Assembly: GCA_009823505.1 (NCBI GenBank)
Contig: VZQC01002899.1
Span: forward strand, 1 to 64,000
Length of the DNA stretch: 64,000 nt
Origin: Rhizomys pruinosus
Taxonomy: Eukaryota; Chordata; Mammalia; Rodentia; Spalacidae
Direction of reading: 5' to 3'
In this document: piece by piece, positions 10,445-21,009 of the stretch
Position numbering within the stretch: position 1 is the first letter of the stretch
How the letters are laid out: each line of letters begins with the position of its first letter
Position numbers and translations under genes: made by a program
The notes under the pieces: generated by a model
Database searches by the model: none
Seen by the model: only the letters and a program-made list of their open reading frames with translations
What the model was told of the DNA's origin: nothing

Positions 10445-12390
10445 CTTTGAAGTAATCTTAGAGCCGCCTACCTGTTTCTCCTATCTCACAACCTCTTTGA
10501 TCTGTATCCATGTGCAACCACTTTGATCTTCAGACAACACAGTTTCCTTGCGTTCATCCACCACCTCTGCCTCTTACAATCTTTTTGCCCCCTCTTCCAT
10601 AATAATCCTTGAATCATTGGAAGAGGCTGTGATATAGGTGTTCCATTTAGAGTTGCACACTCCACAGTGACTATTTTTTCTTTGTTACAGTTGTGGGTCT
10701 GTGTTAATCATGATCTGCTGGAAGAAAAACCTTCTCTGGTGATAGCTGGAAGATGCATTAACCTTTGTATGATCACCTTCCTTCGATTTGGGAAGCAATC
10801 TATGGTGTGTTAAAAATAATTTTTGTGCCTTTCACCTAGGTTTCTTCTTCTTATACATCTATGATTAGTAGGTTTCATCTTTTAATAGTGCTCCAGTGCT
10901 CCTGAACATTCTATTCCTAGGTTATTTTAGATTTGACATTTTCATTGACTGAGTGATCCATTTATTTAACCTTGCCTTCAAGATCTGACATTTTCTGTTC
11001 CATTTGAGCTAATCCACATTTTCCTCTGAAATTTTTGTTTGGCTTCCTGAGTTTTTTCATTTCAGCTTTTATTTCCGCATGTTTTCTTTAGAATATGTTT
11101 TATTTTTATTTTATTTTTAATTTTTAAAATTTTATTTATTCTTGTATGTGTATGAATGCACTCTCTGCATGCAGATCTGTGCACCTGTGTCACAACCGTG
11201 CAACGCCACGGAGGAGGTCAGAAAAGGGTCTCGGACTCCCATGGAACTGGATTTCTCCTGGAACTGGAGTCACAGATAGTTCTCAGCCGCCATGTTGGTT
11301 CTGGGGATTGAACCCGGGTCCTCTGCAAGAGCAGTCGGCGCCCCCAACCGCTAGGCCATCTGTCCAGCCCTAGAGTATGTTTTATTATTTAATTCTAATT
11401 TCATTCAACTGCTTGTACTTTCACAGTTTTCTTTATTTTATTCACAACCTATTTGAATTCCTTGAAGATATTTATAATTGGTGTTTTGAAATCATTGTCT
11501 TGCTCATCAGATAGGTTGCCATTCGCAAGAAGCATTTTGAGAGAGCTGCTCATTTCTAGAGGAGACATATTGTCTTAGTTATTGATGTTTTTTCAATGTT
11601 ACTTGCACAGTTGAACCTGTGTCAGTGGTAGTGGTTTGTGGTATGCTCACGATCTTTGGTGAATGGACATATCTTTGTTTCATATTTTCTCAATTTGTCA
11701 GGTTGTGGCCCAGGTGAGTGGTACATGGTATTCAGTCTTGGGGCCACTTTGTGTTGAGTTGTGAATGGGGTATAAGAAATGGTTTCAATTCAGCTAGGGA
11801 TGGGTTGGGGAGGGGCAGATTGGACCAGGTTGCTGCTACATGCATAAGCTGATAGACAGGTCTGTGTTGACTTATTATGGAGGGATGGGACTATTCTGCT
11901 TTGGTGATAACCAAGAAAATATGCTAATTAACTGTTGAATGGGTCTGTCTGGGGTGATGTATGGGCTATGCAACCCCAGCTATGTGTGAGTGTTTGCATA
12001 TGGCAGAAAAAATATGTGAGGTGCTCTAGTATTGACCTAACTGGGTCAGTGTAAATTTTGCATAAACCCAGCTAGGCCTTGGATGGCAGAAAGACAACAC
12101 TGTGCTCAGGGCTCAGTCAGGGGAACTGGTAGGTTGGAGGTGCTGCAGGACCCTGAAGGACATGTGAAACCTGGGCATAACGGTGGCCATAGAAAGCTGG
12201 ACTGGGTATTTCAAGTGTGTGAAGAAACTGTACTTGCAGGTATGGCAGGTACACACAGCTGCACAAGTGGAACAGGTAGCAGGAATCCTGCCTTTAAGGA
12301 ATTCACAAGTACAAGGAGCGAAGAGATCCATGAATGGAACTGGCCTGATGTAGCAGATGGGGGGTTGGATTAGTGAAAATACCTGTTTAA
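10445..12390 (-). mobile_element. Old L1 fragments, minus strand
   Basis: 10445-10830 resembles rodent L1 3' UTR read backwards (CCCCCTCTTCCATAATAATCC, GTTGTGGGTCTGTG). 10840-11090 and 11387-11700 resemble the ORF1 coiled-coil and 5' end read backwards (TTCTGTTCCATTTGAG, TTTTTTCATTTCAGC). 11700-12390 is G-rich and could be old 5' UTR. The middle of the element is missing. A B2 at 11105-11370 splits it. The frames are dead. Confidence 0.55.
11105..11370 (-). repeat. B2 SINE (17-bp-duplication subtype) with TSD
   Basis: On the minus strand: GGGCTGGACAGATGGCCTAG, CTCTTGCAGAGGACCCGGG, then two GGAACTGGA-type blocks (the 17-bp internal duplication), and an A-rich tail. TSD TAGAATATGTTTTATT at 11089-11104 matches TAGAGTATGTTTTATT at 11371-11386 with one mismatch. 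The B-box-like GGGTTCAATCC of the tRNA-derived Pol III promoter is present. Confidence 0.93.
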
Positions 12391-12649
12391 TAATATCTGA
12401 AAATATGTGTAGCTATGATCATTAAATATGGAATTTACAGATATTCCAAATGCTCGTATTTTGTAACATGGATAATTCTAGTCTTCTATTGTATAACTTG
12501 CAAATTTCAACAAATAGGGTAGATATCTGTCCAAATTCATTATTTGTTGTTCTTGGATTTATAAAGATCATTATTTTCCAAAGTTACTTAGACCAGCACT
12601 ACATTTGCTTCATCTTCAGTGAATTTTTACTTGTAAACAGCTAGATGTT

Positions 12650-13310
12650 CTTGTGATGGTCTTCACTCTTCCTGGGACTCCTAAATTTCATAAATAAATA
12701 GTTAAACAATTTTATATTAAGGGTTATTCAGTGTGTAATAAATTTCTAAATGTTTTCGTAGACACGTAATACCATACTCAGCCACCTCAGTATTATATAG
12801 AATAATTTTATCACATAAATTGCATCAAAACTCATCTATGCCTCTCTCCCAGTATCTAAGATCACTCTAATTACTAATTTATAAAATATTCCTATATTTT
12901 ATTGTTTTCTAAAATGTCATATTGTTAGTATGTTGCTTTTAAAATCATGTTTACCCATAACCATGTGTCTGAGACACTTACACATCTTTTGGTGGCCCAA
13001 TGGTTCCCTATTCTTCTAAACAACATCCTACTCTACTGCTACTTGTACCAATGTTTCTTTAGCCAGTTAAATAAGGACAGCTCAGTTGGTATATATTTTG
13101 GATTAATTAGGAAATAATTAAGTGTATGATTACTGGATCATATGGGAAAACTAAATTTCTCTTCTGAAGGACCTGACAACTTTCTGAAAAATGCTATGAC
13201 AGTTTGCTTTACCAGAAGCAGTGAATGAGATGTTCTGTTACTCCCATCCTTTTCAGCATTTGGTATTTTGAACATTTGGAACTTAGTAATACAAATAGAT
13301 ATGTAAATCT
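12650..13310 (-). mobile_element. Ancient L1 3'-end remnant (tentative)
   Basis: The text around 12950-13290 (GATTACTGGATCATATGGG, CTCCCATCCTTTTCAGCATTTGG) is typical of old mammalian L1 ORF2-3' UTR read backwards. No ORF remains. The boundaries are estimated. Confidence 0.4.
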
Positions 13311-13389
13311 AAATTCTTGATTTTTCTACTAATAATTCCTGGATGGAAAGGAATGTTGAGGTTTTGTCATCTTTTACAAGTTTATTATC

Positions 13390-13421
13390 TTCCTTCTTCC
13401 CTTCCTTCCTTCCTTCCTTCC

Positions 13422-13471
<50 letters not shown>
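13390..13471 (+). repeat. (TTCC)n / (TC)n microsatellite
   Basis: About nine TTCC units are followed by an uninterrupted CT run of over 30 bases. The plus strand is pure pyrimidine, so it has triplex potential. Confidence 0.95.
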
Positions 13472-13473
<2 letters not shown>

Positions 13474-13530
13474 CTTTCTTGGTAGTCATTGTCATTGTGT
13501 CATTGTAGTCTCTGGTTGGGGTTTATTTAT

Positions 13531-13961
13531 TATGATGGTTAATCCTGTTAATTCTGGCTGTCAACTTGACTGGATATGGGATGAACAAATGTGAGAAAGA
13601 GATCTTCAGATTGGATTATGTCAAGCCTGATGGCCCACCCTAAGTAGTGCAGGTGTTACCTTCTGACCACAGCTGGTATAAAAGCCCATAGCAGAGGGAG
13701 CTGGTGCCATTTTTTTTTTCCGCTGCTTGCCTTGTCTCTCACTCATGAATTTGTCTTGCTGCTGTGATCAACTCTTTGGATCCCATTGTAGAGAGACAGG
13801 CAGATCTCCCAGAATCCATCTGGCCTTCAGCTCCGGATTGCGACTACTGAAACATCCAGCCTGTGAACTGACTAACTGCCTGGATTCTCAGCCTCTCCCA
13901 TGCGGCATGACTATTTTGGAACTACTTGGACTCTATCCTGTGAGCAAATCAATAAATCTGT

Positions 13962-14015
<54 letters not shown>

Positions 14016-14130
14016 TCATTATATATATTCATATATATATATTCATTATATATATATTCATATATATATATAATTCGTTTATATATTCATTCTATTGATT
14101 CTGTTTCTTTAGAGAACCCTGACTAATACA
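13531..14130 (+). repeat. ERVL 5' LTR
   Basis: Begins TATGATGGTTAATCCTG (first TG mutated), has GTATAAAAGCCC as a TATA box (13676-13687), CAATAAATCTG as polyadenylation signal, and ends AACCCTGACTAATACA. It is about 90 bp longer than the 3' LTR, mostly because a CA/TA tract (13961-14074) has grown after the signal. Confidence 0.88.
13961..14074 (+). repeat. (CA)n-(TA)n tract inside the 5' LTR
   Basis: A run of ACACAC is followed by several TATATA blocks broken by TTCAT. The 3' LTR has only plain T-rich sequence here, so the tract expanded after insertion. Confidence 0.9.
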
Positions 14131-14133
14131 GAT

Positions 14134-14151
14134 TGTGGGACCAGGAGTGTT
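14134..14151 (+). promoter_or_regulatory. tRNA-Leu-like primer binding site
   Basis: TGTGGGACCAGGAGTG begins three bases after the 5' LTR end and resembles the tRNA-Leu 3' complement (TGG..CCAGGAGTGG) used by ERVL elements, with a few mismatches. Confidence 0.6.
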
Positions 14152-14174
14152 CCTAGAGAAACAGAATTGAAAGG

Positions 14175-14573
14175 ATGAATTTCTTTAGTGGGCTGGGTAG
14201 TTTCAGGAGCCAGCTCTCCAACCCAATGAAGCCTAGAGTTACTGAAGGTTCTCTTGGTGGTATGAAGAGGAATGATAATCCTTGGTGCAGACTATTTGAA
14301 GTAATTATGAAGATAGACCCATTCGAGTCCCCTAACTCACCTCTTGTGAGGAACAAGGAATTTATCGACTCTCTATATAAAATGTTCGAGAAATTGCAGA
14401 AAAATAAGAAAAATACTGATGTTGGGTGGTTGCTCCTAGCATCTCTGGATAAATTGATGGAGAAAAACAAGGAGCTCAGGGATAAAATTAACCAGCTCCA
14501 GATTCACAACAACAGTTTAAGTTTCCAAGGGTGCTCTGGAAGAGAGTCTTCTCTCCAGCAGCCAAAGAGCTAA
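14175..14573 (+). pseudogene. ERVL gag-like frame, N-terminal part
   Basis: A 132-codon open frame starts soon after the primer site, as expected for gag. It holds a predicted coiled-coil stretch (LDKLMEKNKELRDKINQLQ, about residues 91-109). It stops, and the next gag-like frame starts 37 bases later in a different frame. I assign gag by position and character, not by a strong motif. It is not a complete Gag and probably not functional. Confidence 0.6.
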
Positions 14574-14610
14574 AGTAGCAGAAAATCAAGCTGTAACTCT
14601 TGTTATACAT

Positions 14611-15030
14611 TTGGCTGATTTAAAGCACAAATTTAATTCCCAGCCAAGAAGAATGTCAGCAGTCAAAGTGAGGCCACTGGTGGGGAAAGGGTGGAACCCT
14701 GAAGCTTGGGATGGAGATGTGTGGGAGAAGCTTGATGATGAGGACTTTGAACCCTCAGATTCTGAGGGATTTACTTCATCTGATGAATTAATCTCCCCAC
14801 CCTCAGCAGAGAATGCATTCCCACACCCTGCATTGTTGCCCTCCCCACCCTTGCCTGAGAAAACTAATCTTACCTTCCCAGAGGGAGCTGATGTCCCTCA
14901 GTGCCCAGAAATTGTTGCCTCTAGAACTATAAATAGAGTCAATGTTAAGCAAGCCCCTACAGGTGAGATGGAAAGTGTGGTCCATGAGGAGGTGCACAAC
15001 ACCACTAAAGAAGTTAGTGAGTTTGTGTAA
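14611..15030 (+). pseudogene. ERVL gag-like frame, second part
   Basis: A 139-codon frame with a W-rich block (GWNPEAWDGDVWEKL, about residues 27-41) and an acidic, Ser/Pro-rich linker. It fits the matrix-linker region of ERVL Gag by position. The capsid part is not found downstream, where a foreign LTR and decayed sequence follow. The frame is separated from the previous one by a shift near 14573-14611. Confidence 0.6.
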
Positions 15031-15162
15031 GAATGAAACTTTGCCTGGCTCTACTGGACCTGTAAGACCTGTCCCAGAACTTCTGAGAGTTATCTGATAT
15101 CTCTATGGTCATTCAAGTTGTCTCTGAGTTATCTGTAGCTCTGTGAGGTCAGGATGTTGCAG

Positions 15163-15518
15163 TGTTTCCTGCGTCACCTATCTCTGCAAAGTTCCAGACC
15201 TGGATGGTCCCTTCGCTTAAGGTATTGAGAAAAATGTCACACCTATAGTTTACTGGTTGCACAAACAGGAGCTCTGCAGCCCCCCCCCCAAGAGCCAAGG
15301 TGGCTTGTCCTTTCCTTCCTCCTGCCCCCCACTTCCTTGCCCAGAGCACAGTAGCTTTTAGTATATAAACACACTGCTTGCATGAATAAAACTGAGTCTA
15401 ACTCCTGGACTGTTTCCCTTTGAGTCTGTGTCCTTTATTCCTCTCTGGGTAACTTCCCCCTCCCCCGCTCCTTGCCAGAAGCTCAGCCTAGGAACTGTTA
15501 GCCTGCCCACAGGAAACA
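15163..15518 (+). repeat. ERVK-like solo LTR inside the ERVL (tentative limits)
   Basis: Terminal inverted bases TGTTTCCTG and CAGGAAACA frame 356 bp with TATATAAAC (about 15362-15370) and AATAAAA (about 15383), the spacing of a short class II LTR promoter and polyadenylation signal. A C-run lies at about 15281-15289. No TSD matched at these ends, so the exact limits may be off by tens of bases. The sequence is more GC-rich than the ERVL around it. Confidence 0.5.
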
Positions 15519-15529
15519 ACACTAAGGCT

Positions 15530-16794
15530 TACAGAATTGTGAATCTGCTGGCCTGGTTCTAGGAGGGAGAACATCATGTGGATTGTGGCCACACGTGATT
15601 AAAGGACCAACAGACGGTATATACAACCAAGTTTGCTAATTCATTCTAGCAGAAGCCTAATGAATATATGTGGGATTGTATTTTAAGGATGTGGGATGAA
15701 GATGGAAGGAATATAAAATTGGATCAGAATGAATTTATATATATGGGCCCACTGAGTAGAGATTCTAGGTTAAACATGGAAGTTTGAGTAGTTAAAAAAT
15801 GTGTTAAAAGTTTATTAGATTAATTGCCTGAGGTATTCATTATAACATGGCCTACTGACAGAGTTAAAGATGCTTGATATTCCTTGGCTTAGTATTGATG
15901 AAGGGACTGTAAGGGTTAGGGAAATGGGCATGCTTGAGTGGGTTTGAAGTGTAAAACTACATTCTCCCCAATGTGAGGGCCCAGAGAACATGTCTTTTAC
16001 TGAGTTTATAAGATGGAAAATACTGAGAGAGATACCAGAACCTTTGAAGAGCTTTGTTTTTGCTCTATTTCATATGCCAGATCTTACAATTGGAGAAACT
16101 GTTGCTCATTTACATAAATTAAATGTACCAGTAATAGGTTTAACCTCAGGGTAGGGATCAGGTGGTAGCACTGAATCACTGAAGGCCAGATGAGTGTATT
16201 TATTGTAGTTATCATAATGGGCAGCAAAGGCAAAACAATGTCTATAAAACATGACCCAAATGGATCTTTGAAACTGGCTACTTAATTATGGTGTTCCCAG
16301 GAACCAAACACATAAGAAGGCCCAGACCCTTCAGGGATGAAGTTACGGGTTACTCCTCTAGGAAAAGAGCCAAGAGCTGCAGAGATGTTTGCTGATGGTG
16401 GAGGAAATACAGACTGGGTAGTGGAGGAAGGTAGTCATAAATATCAGCTGAGGTGAAGGAACCAGTTGCAGAAATGTGGATTGTAATAGATATTAACTTT
16501 TGTCCTATTTGGTTAAGAATGTTCATATATATATATATATATATATATCCCACCCCAAATGTGGGCGTTACCTTCTGCCAGTAGGCAGTATTTAAGGCTA
16601 TGGTTGTTATATTTAGGTCATTAGATACTGAAGGACTAAGTATTACTCAAGGACATTACCACCTACTCTAAAATATGATGCCTTGCAATTTCATGTGGGA
16701 CACTTAAATCATGTTAGGTGGAACTATGACCATGCCATTGTTTTGCATTTGACATTTAAGCATAACATAAGGAGAGGCTATAGGGTGTCAAGTT
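15530..16794 (+). other. Decayed ERVL internal sequence
   Basis: No open frame over about 70 codons. Phrases such as GAACATGTCTTTTACTGAG and GGGACACTTAAATCATG are retroviral in feel but I cannot place them in pol. An (AT)n tract lies at 16524-16549, and 16548-16605 resembles a piece of the same LTR (compare the block around 16905-16970). Confidence 0.4.
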
Positions 16795-16809
16795 GAGAAG
16801 GGGTGGACT
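16795..16809 (+). promoter_or_regulatory. Polypurine tract before the 3' LTR
   Basis: GAGAAGGGGTGGA lies directly before the TGTGATGG that opens the 3' LTR, where plus-strand DNA priming takes place in retroviruses. Confidence 0.65.
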
Positions 16810-17323
16810 TGTGATGGTTATTCTTGATAATCCTGGGTGTCAACTTGACTGAATTTGGGATGAACAAATATGAGGAAGAGATCTTCAGATTGGATTATCT
16901 CAAGCTGGATGGCCCACTCTAAATATTGGTGTTACTTTCTGCTGGTAGCAGTATAATAAGCCATGGCAGAGGGAGCTGGGTTTTTTTGTTTGTTTGTTTG
17001 TTTTGTTTTGTTTTGTTTTTTCTGCTTGCCTTCTCTCACTGGTTAGTTTCTCTTGCTGTTGTGTTCAACTCTTTGTATCCCAGAGTAGACTGACAGGGGC
17101 AGATCTCCCAGAATCCATCAGGCTTTCAGCACCAGATTAGAACTAGTGAAACATCCAGTCTAGTGGGCTGAACAACTGCCTGGATTCTCAGCCTCTCCCA
17201 TGCTGCACAGCTATTTTTGGACTACTTGGACTCTATCCCCTGAGCAAATCAATATATTTTTTCCCATTTATATTTTTTTTCATTCTTTTGATTCAGTTTC
17301 TTTAGAGAACCCTGACTAATACA
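16810..17323 (+). repeat. ERVL 3' LTR
   Basis: 514 bp from TGTGATGGTTATTC to ACCCTGACTAATACA. It aligns along its length with the 5' LTR apart from the CA/TA expansion there and a (TTTG)n tract here near 16983-17020. Many substitutions between the LTRs imply an old insertion. Confidence 0.9.
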
Positions 17324-17375
17324 CTTCCTCACTGACAGAGTTTTCATTCTTTGAATAATTTGCATTAATTTCTTT

Positions 17376-17543
17376 CTTCTTTTTTTTTTTTGGCCTTTTC
17401 GAGACAGGGTCTTCATGTAGCCCCAGCTGTCCTGGACTGGAACTCACTCTGTAGGCCAGGATGGCCTTGAAATCGCAAAAAATTCCCCCTGCTTCTGCCT
17501 CCCGAGTGCTAGGATTAAAGGCGTGCACCTCCAAGGCCTGGCA
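17376..17543 (-). repeat. B1 SINE with TSD
   Basis: Minus-strand B1 with GAGACAGGGTCTTCATGTAG and GTGCTAGGATTAAAGGCG. CATTAATTTCTTT flanks it at 17363-17375 and 17544-17556 (13/13). A short internal duplication (CCTGGACTGGAACT) marks this copy. Confidence 0.93.
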
Positions 17544-17556
17544 CATTAATTTCTTT

Positions 17557-18530
17557 TTTATTACTGAATTTTTATGCATTTCATACAGTCTTAATCATCA
17601 TTATACAGGCTTCTCCTGGATGGCTTCTCCCTTGGAACCTTCCCTTACCCCTGCCCTTGATTTCACACCTTCTGTCATTCCTATTAGATCCATTGTGCCA
17701 AATTACTCTCCCTGCCCACTCTACAGTGCTAGCTCCCTCCTTAAACTCTAGTCAGCCTATCTAGAGTCTCTTTTCTAAAGAAGGCCGGGTCTTCCTCACT
17801 TGAGCACCATTTGCTGCCAATATTTCCTCAGCCGAGGTCAGGCTCTGCTGACCATTTCTACAGTTCTGTGCTGGGTTTTTGTCCAGCCGAACTTGTGCAT
17901 GCAGATACCAATGATGTTAGTTCATAGGAACTGAATCCCAGGAGCTTGTAGAATTCATTTCCATTTGGTCTTGCATCACTTTCCTGGCTCTTACACTTTT
18001 TTCAACCCTCTTCTGCAGTGTTTGTTCCCTGAGCCTTGGGTAGGTGAAGCTGAATATAGGCAACATGTCCATAGAACCACACTCTGTAGACTCCTAATCT
18101 TCATGGCTTGGCTATTCAGAAACTTTTGGGTTCCTGGACTGCTGTTGCATGGAAGAGCTTCCTTAATGAGAGTTAAGAGGTTAATGCCTTCTTGGGTCCT
18201 TGTTCTATAATTCTTGGGTCTTGTGTGTAGAGGTGGCATTGTAGATATGTCACCTAGGCATGAGCAATTCACAGACCATATATGTGTGTGTCTAGTTGTG
18301 GGAACTCTGTACTATTCTCATCTGGAGCCAAAAAGCTTATTTTCTGAGTGGTATCTGGGATAGTTTTCTGTAAATATAAGGATACTTCTTTTGTAATAAG
18401 TAAAGTTTTACCTTGGGATGTGTCTACCTTGCCAAACTGTCTAAGATCTATGACTTCTCCAGATGTGTGTATCAGGCTATGCTAACATTACCACACATGA
18501 GTTTCCTTCCACTGAGTGGGATTTAGTTGA
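17557..18530 (-). mobile_element. Old rodent L1 3' UTR-like sequence
   Basis: The text TTTTTATGCATTTCATAC and then pyrimidine-rich CTTACCCCTGCCCTTG resembles the end of old rodent L1 3' UTRs read backwards, as at 55935 and 40010. Past about 18300 I cannot follow it. No coding content. Confidence 0.4.
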
Positions 18531-19419
18531 GTCTGGTGATTTCAGATATCCATCCATTCCTTTTAGGTTTTTAAGTTTAATAGAGTATAGATTTCTCTTC
18601 TGAGTAGTTTTAGTTTGAAGTCTATTTTGTCTGATATTAGAACTACAACTCCTGCTTGCTTCTTAGTGCCATTTTCTAGGAATATGTTTTCCACCCTTTC
18701 ACTTAAGATAGAGCCTTTCCTTCAAGGTGAGATGGATTTCTTGCAGGCAACAAAAAGATGGATTTTGTATCTTAATCCATTCTACTAGTCTATGCCTTGT
18801 GACTGGAGAGGTCACTCCACTGATGCTTAAAATTATTACTGAGAGATGTATATTGCTTCCCATAATTTTTCTTTCTGTTTACGTTCTTGGTCTAAATTTT
18901 TATTTTGATAGTTAATTTATTTCTGTTTCTGCTTAGATATAGTTCCTTTTTCCACTCTTTTAATTGCTTCAATTATTCTCTTAATGGCTGGTTTTCTGAA
19001 CATGAATTCTTTGAGCATAGTTATGAAATGAAGAATTTTTTCTTTCCTTGTCAACTATGATAGATACTTTTCCCTGGGTAAAGTAACCTGGGTTGGCATC
19101 TATACTCATTTAGAACTGGGAATACTTTGGTCAAAACTTTTCTGTTTTCATAATTTGCATTGAAAATTCAGCTGTAGTTCTGATGGGTTTTCCTTTATAT
19201 GTAACGTTTTGTTTTTCTTTTTCAGCTTGCTGTATTCTCTCTTTGCTTTGAACATCTAGTGACCTTACTATGAACATCTAGTGATTTTACTATATGGGGA
19301 ATTTCTTTTCTGTTTGGTCTATTTGGCATTATATGTGCTTCTTGTATTTCTATGGATATGTCTTTCCTTAATTCAGAGAAATTTTCTTCTACATTCCTGT
19401 TGAAATTCTGGTCAATGTC

Positions 19420-19798
19420 TGTGCTGGATAGCTTTAGTGTCAACTTGACACACCTGGGTTGAGGGAGCCTCAGTTGGTGAATTGGCTCCATTGGATTGAC
19501 CTGTGGCCACATCTGTGGAGTATTGTCTTGATGGTCGAGCAGTGGGGGAGGGCCCAGCCCACAAGAGTGGTGCCACCCTGGGCAGGTTGTTGTGTACTGT
19601 ATAAGAAGGCAGGCTGGGCATGAGCCAGGGAGCAAGCCAGTAAGCAGCACGCCTCCATGGCCTGTGCTTCAGCTCCTGCCTTGGGCTCCCTAAGTGGTGA
19701 ACTGTGACCCAGGAGATGTAAGCTGAATAAACCCTTTCCTCCCCAAGTTGGTGTTGGTCAGAGTGTATTGTCACAGCAATGGAAGACAAACTAGGACA
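19420..19798 (+). repeat. MaLR 5' LTR
   Basis: TGTGCTGGATAGCTTTAG opens the LTR; TGTATAAGAAGGCAGG is the TATA region, GCTGAATAAACCC the polyadenylation signal, and CTAGGACA the end. Closely related solo LTRs sit at 37109-37480 and 50227-50638. Confidence 0.9.
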
Positions 19799-20967
19799 GA
19801 AATTCGTACGAAAATAGTGGGGTATTGCTGTGACAGACCTGACCTTGGTGTTTTGGGGAAGGATTGTGGAGTCGTTTGGAACTTTGGGCTGGGAAGATCA
19901 TTGAATGCCTAAAGATTGTTGCTGTGGAGCTTGGAGCAGTTTTGCTGAAGGATTTGTAGAAGATGGAGGCCTGGCTTGTGAAGTTTCTAGTTTCAAAGGG
20001 GAGCAGAGATCATCAGGACTGTGTAATCTGTGGGTTCTGGTCAGCTGGGGCTGAAGAATCAGCTGTAAGTAACAAGAGACCAGAACCTGAAGTGAAATCT
20101 TTGTTGTACTGGGACAATTGATGCTGGTTAGCTGGGGCTGAAAAATCAGCTGTAAGTAACAAGAGACCAGCATCACTGTGGTGAAATCTTCTGGGAAGAA
20201 TTTCTTCAGGGTCAGCACACAGAAGCTGTGTTCCAGAAGGGGCCTGAGCCTCCATCTCAAGCCAGAAGCAGGACTTAGTAACATGTAAGAGTCTCACATT
20301 GTTCTGGTGTTGAAATTTGAGGGGGTCACAGAGAGCAGCCGAGGCTTGGCACTGCGAGAGGTCAGGAAAGACCATTGGTGGAAGTGTACCTCGGTTGCAG
20401 TGAAGACCCCAGGATTGCAGGGGTCATGGAGAGAAGCTGAGGCTTTGCACTAGGAGAGGTCAGAAGAGACCATTGGTGAAGGTGCTGCCTCAGTTTCAGT
20501 GGCGGCCCCAGCTTTTTGGAGATGCCGGTACCCTGGGACGACCACCAAGAGCAGCGGCAGGTGTAGAATGGAGTCAGTCTGGGCCTTTGAGATGAGCTGT
20601 GTGTGCCACGGACGGCAGAGTCAGAGAGGGGGAGCTGCCGAGACCCTTTGGAGCCTGGAAGATCGTGAGTGAATCCCAGGTGTCCAGCCTTGAGCTACTT
20701 TGCTGGACTTAGGTTTTGTTTGAGAGTGCCTGATTCTTCCCTTTGAAATAAGACAGTACTTGTTTTGGATTTTACAGCAGCCCACGTTAAGAGATTTTTA
20801 ATAGATTGGACTTTTAAGCATTTGGACATTTTAAGGACTGTGGGGCTTTTAAGGTTGTACTGTCTTAGGTTGTGATTAGTGTTAACACCACACTTTGGGG
20901 ATAAGAACTGGAAAGGTGGTGTTTTAATAGTGATGTGTTTTGTGTGTCAAGTTGATAAGGGGTCAAT
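19799..20967 (+). other. MaLR internal region
   Basis: Non-coding. It contains two imperfect direct duplications: about 50 bp at 20038-20086 and 20122-20172 (AGCTGGGGCTGAAGAATCAG core) and about 88 bp at 20318-20405 and 20417-20504 (GAGAGGTCAG core). It ends with GTCAAGTTGATAAGGGGTCAA just before the 3' LTR, the usual purine-rich MaLR junction. Confidence 0.8.
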
Positions 20968-21009
20968 TGTGCTGGATAGCTTTAGTGCAATGGAACACAA
21001 ACCAGGACA
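20968..21009 (+). repeat. MaLR 3' LTR reduced to 42 bp
   Basis: The first 20 bases (TGTGCTGGATAGCTTTAGTG) and the last 22 (from CAATGGAACAC to AGGACA) of the LTR are joined; about 335 bp between them are missing compared with the 5' LTR. The outer end still abuts the ATGTC TSD, so the loss came after, or during, insertion. Confidence 0.88.

Larger units (their letters stand above)
13531..17323 (+). mobile_element. ERVL-type endogenous retrovirus, internally deleted
   Basis: Two related LTRs (13531-14130 and 16810-17323) frame about 2.7 kb of internal DNA with a tRNA-Leu-like primer site, gag-like frames and a purine tract before the 3' LTR. LTR ends (TGTGATGG...ACTAATACA) are those of class III ERVL/MT2-type LTRs. 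The internal part is far shorter than a complete ERVL (over 5 kb), and I find no intact protease, reverse transcriptase or integrase, so pol is largely deleted or decayed. No env is expected for ERVL and none is seen. The two flanks show no matching 5-bp TSD. Confidence 0.85.
19420..21009 (+). mobile_element. MaLR retrotransposon with 5-bp TSD
   Basis: ATGTC occurs at 19415-19419 and 21010-21014, next to TGTGCTGG at the left and CAGGACA at the right. The element has a complete 5' LTR, a 1.17-kb internal region without coding capacity, and a drastically shortened 3' LTR. Non-coding internal DNA is normal for MaLRs, which are mobilised by ERVL proteins. Internal duplications are described separately. 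Confidence 0.9.

Noticed and set aside
13317..13594. Ser/Leu-rich open frames over 13390-13471
   Set aside because: They are translations of the TTCC/TC microsatellite, not coding sequence.
13727..14098. 123-codon frame in the ERVL 5' LTR
   Set aside because: It runs through LTR and the CA/TA tract; the Thr-His and Tyr-Ile repeats show it is microsatellite translation.
14175..15030. Domesticated gag gene
   Set aside because: Two short frames in different registers, no capsid domain and no evidence for selection; kept only as gag-like pseudogene fragments.
13531..17323. TSD for the ERVL element
   Set aside because: The five bases before 13531 (TTTAT) and after 17323 (CTTCC) do not match, so no TSD is claimed.
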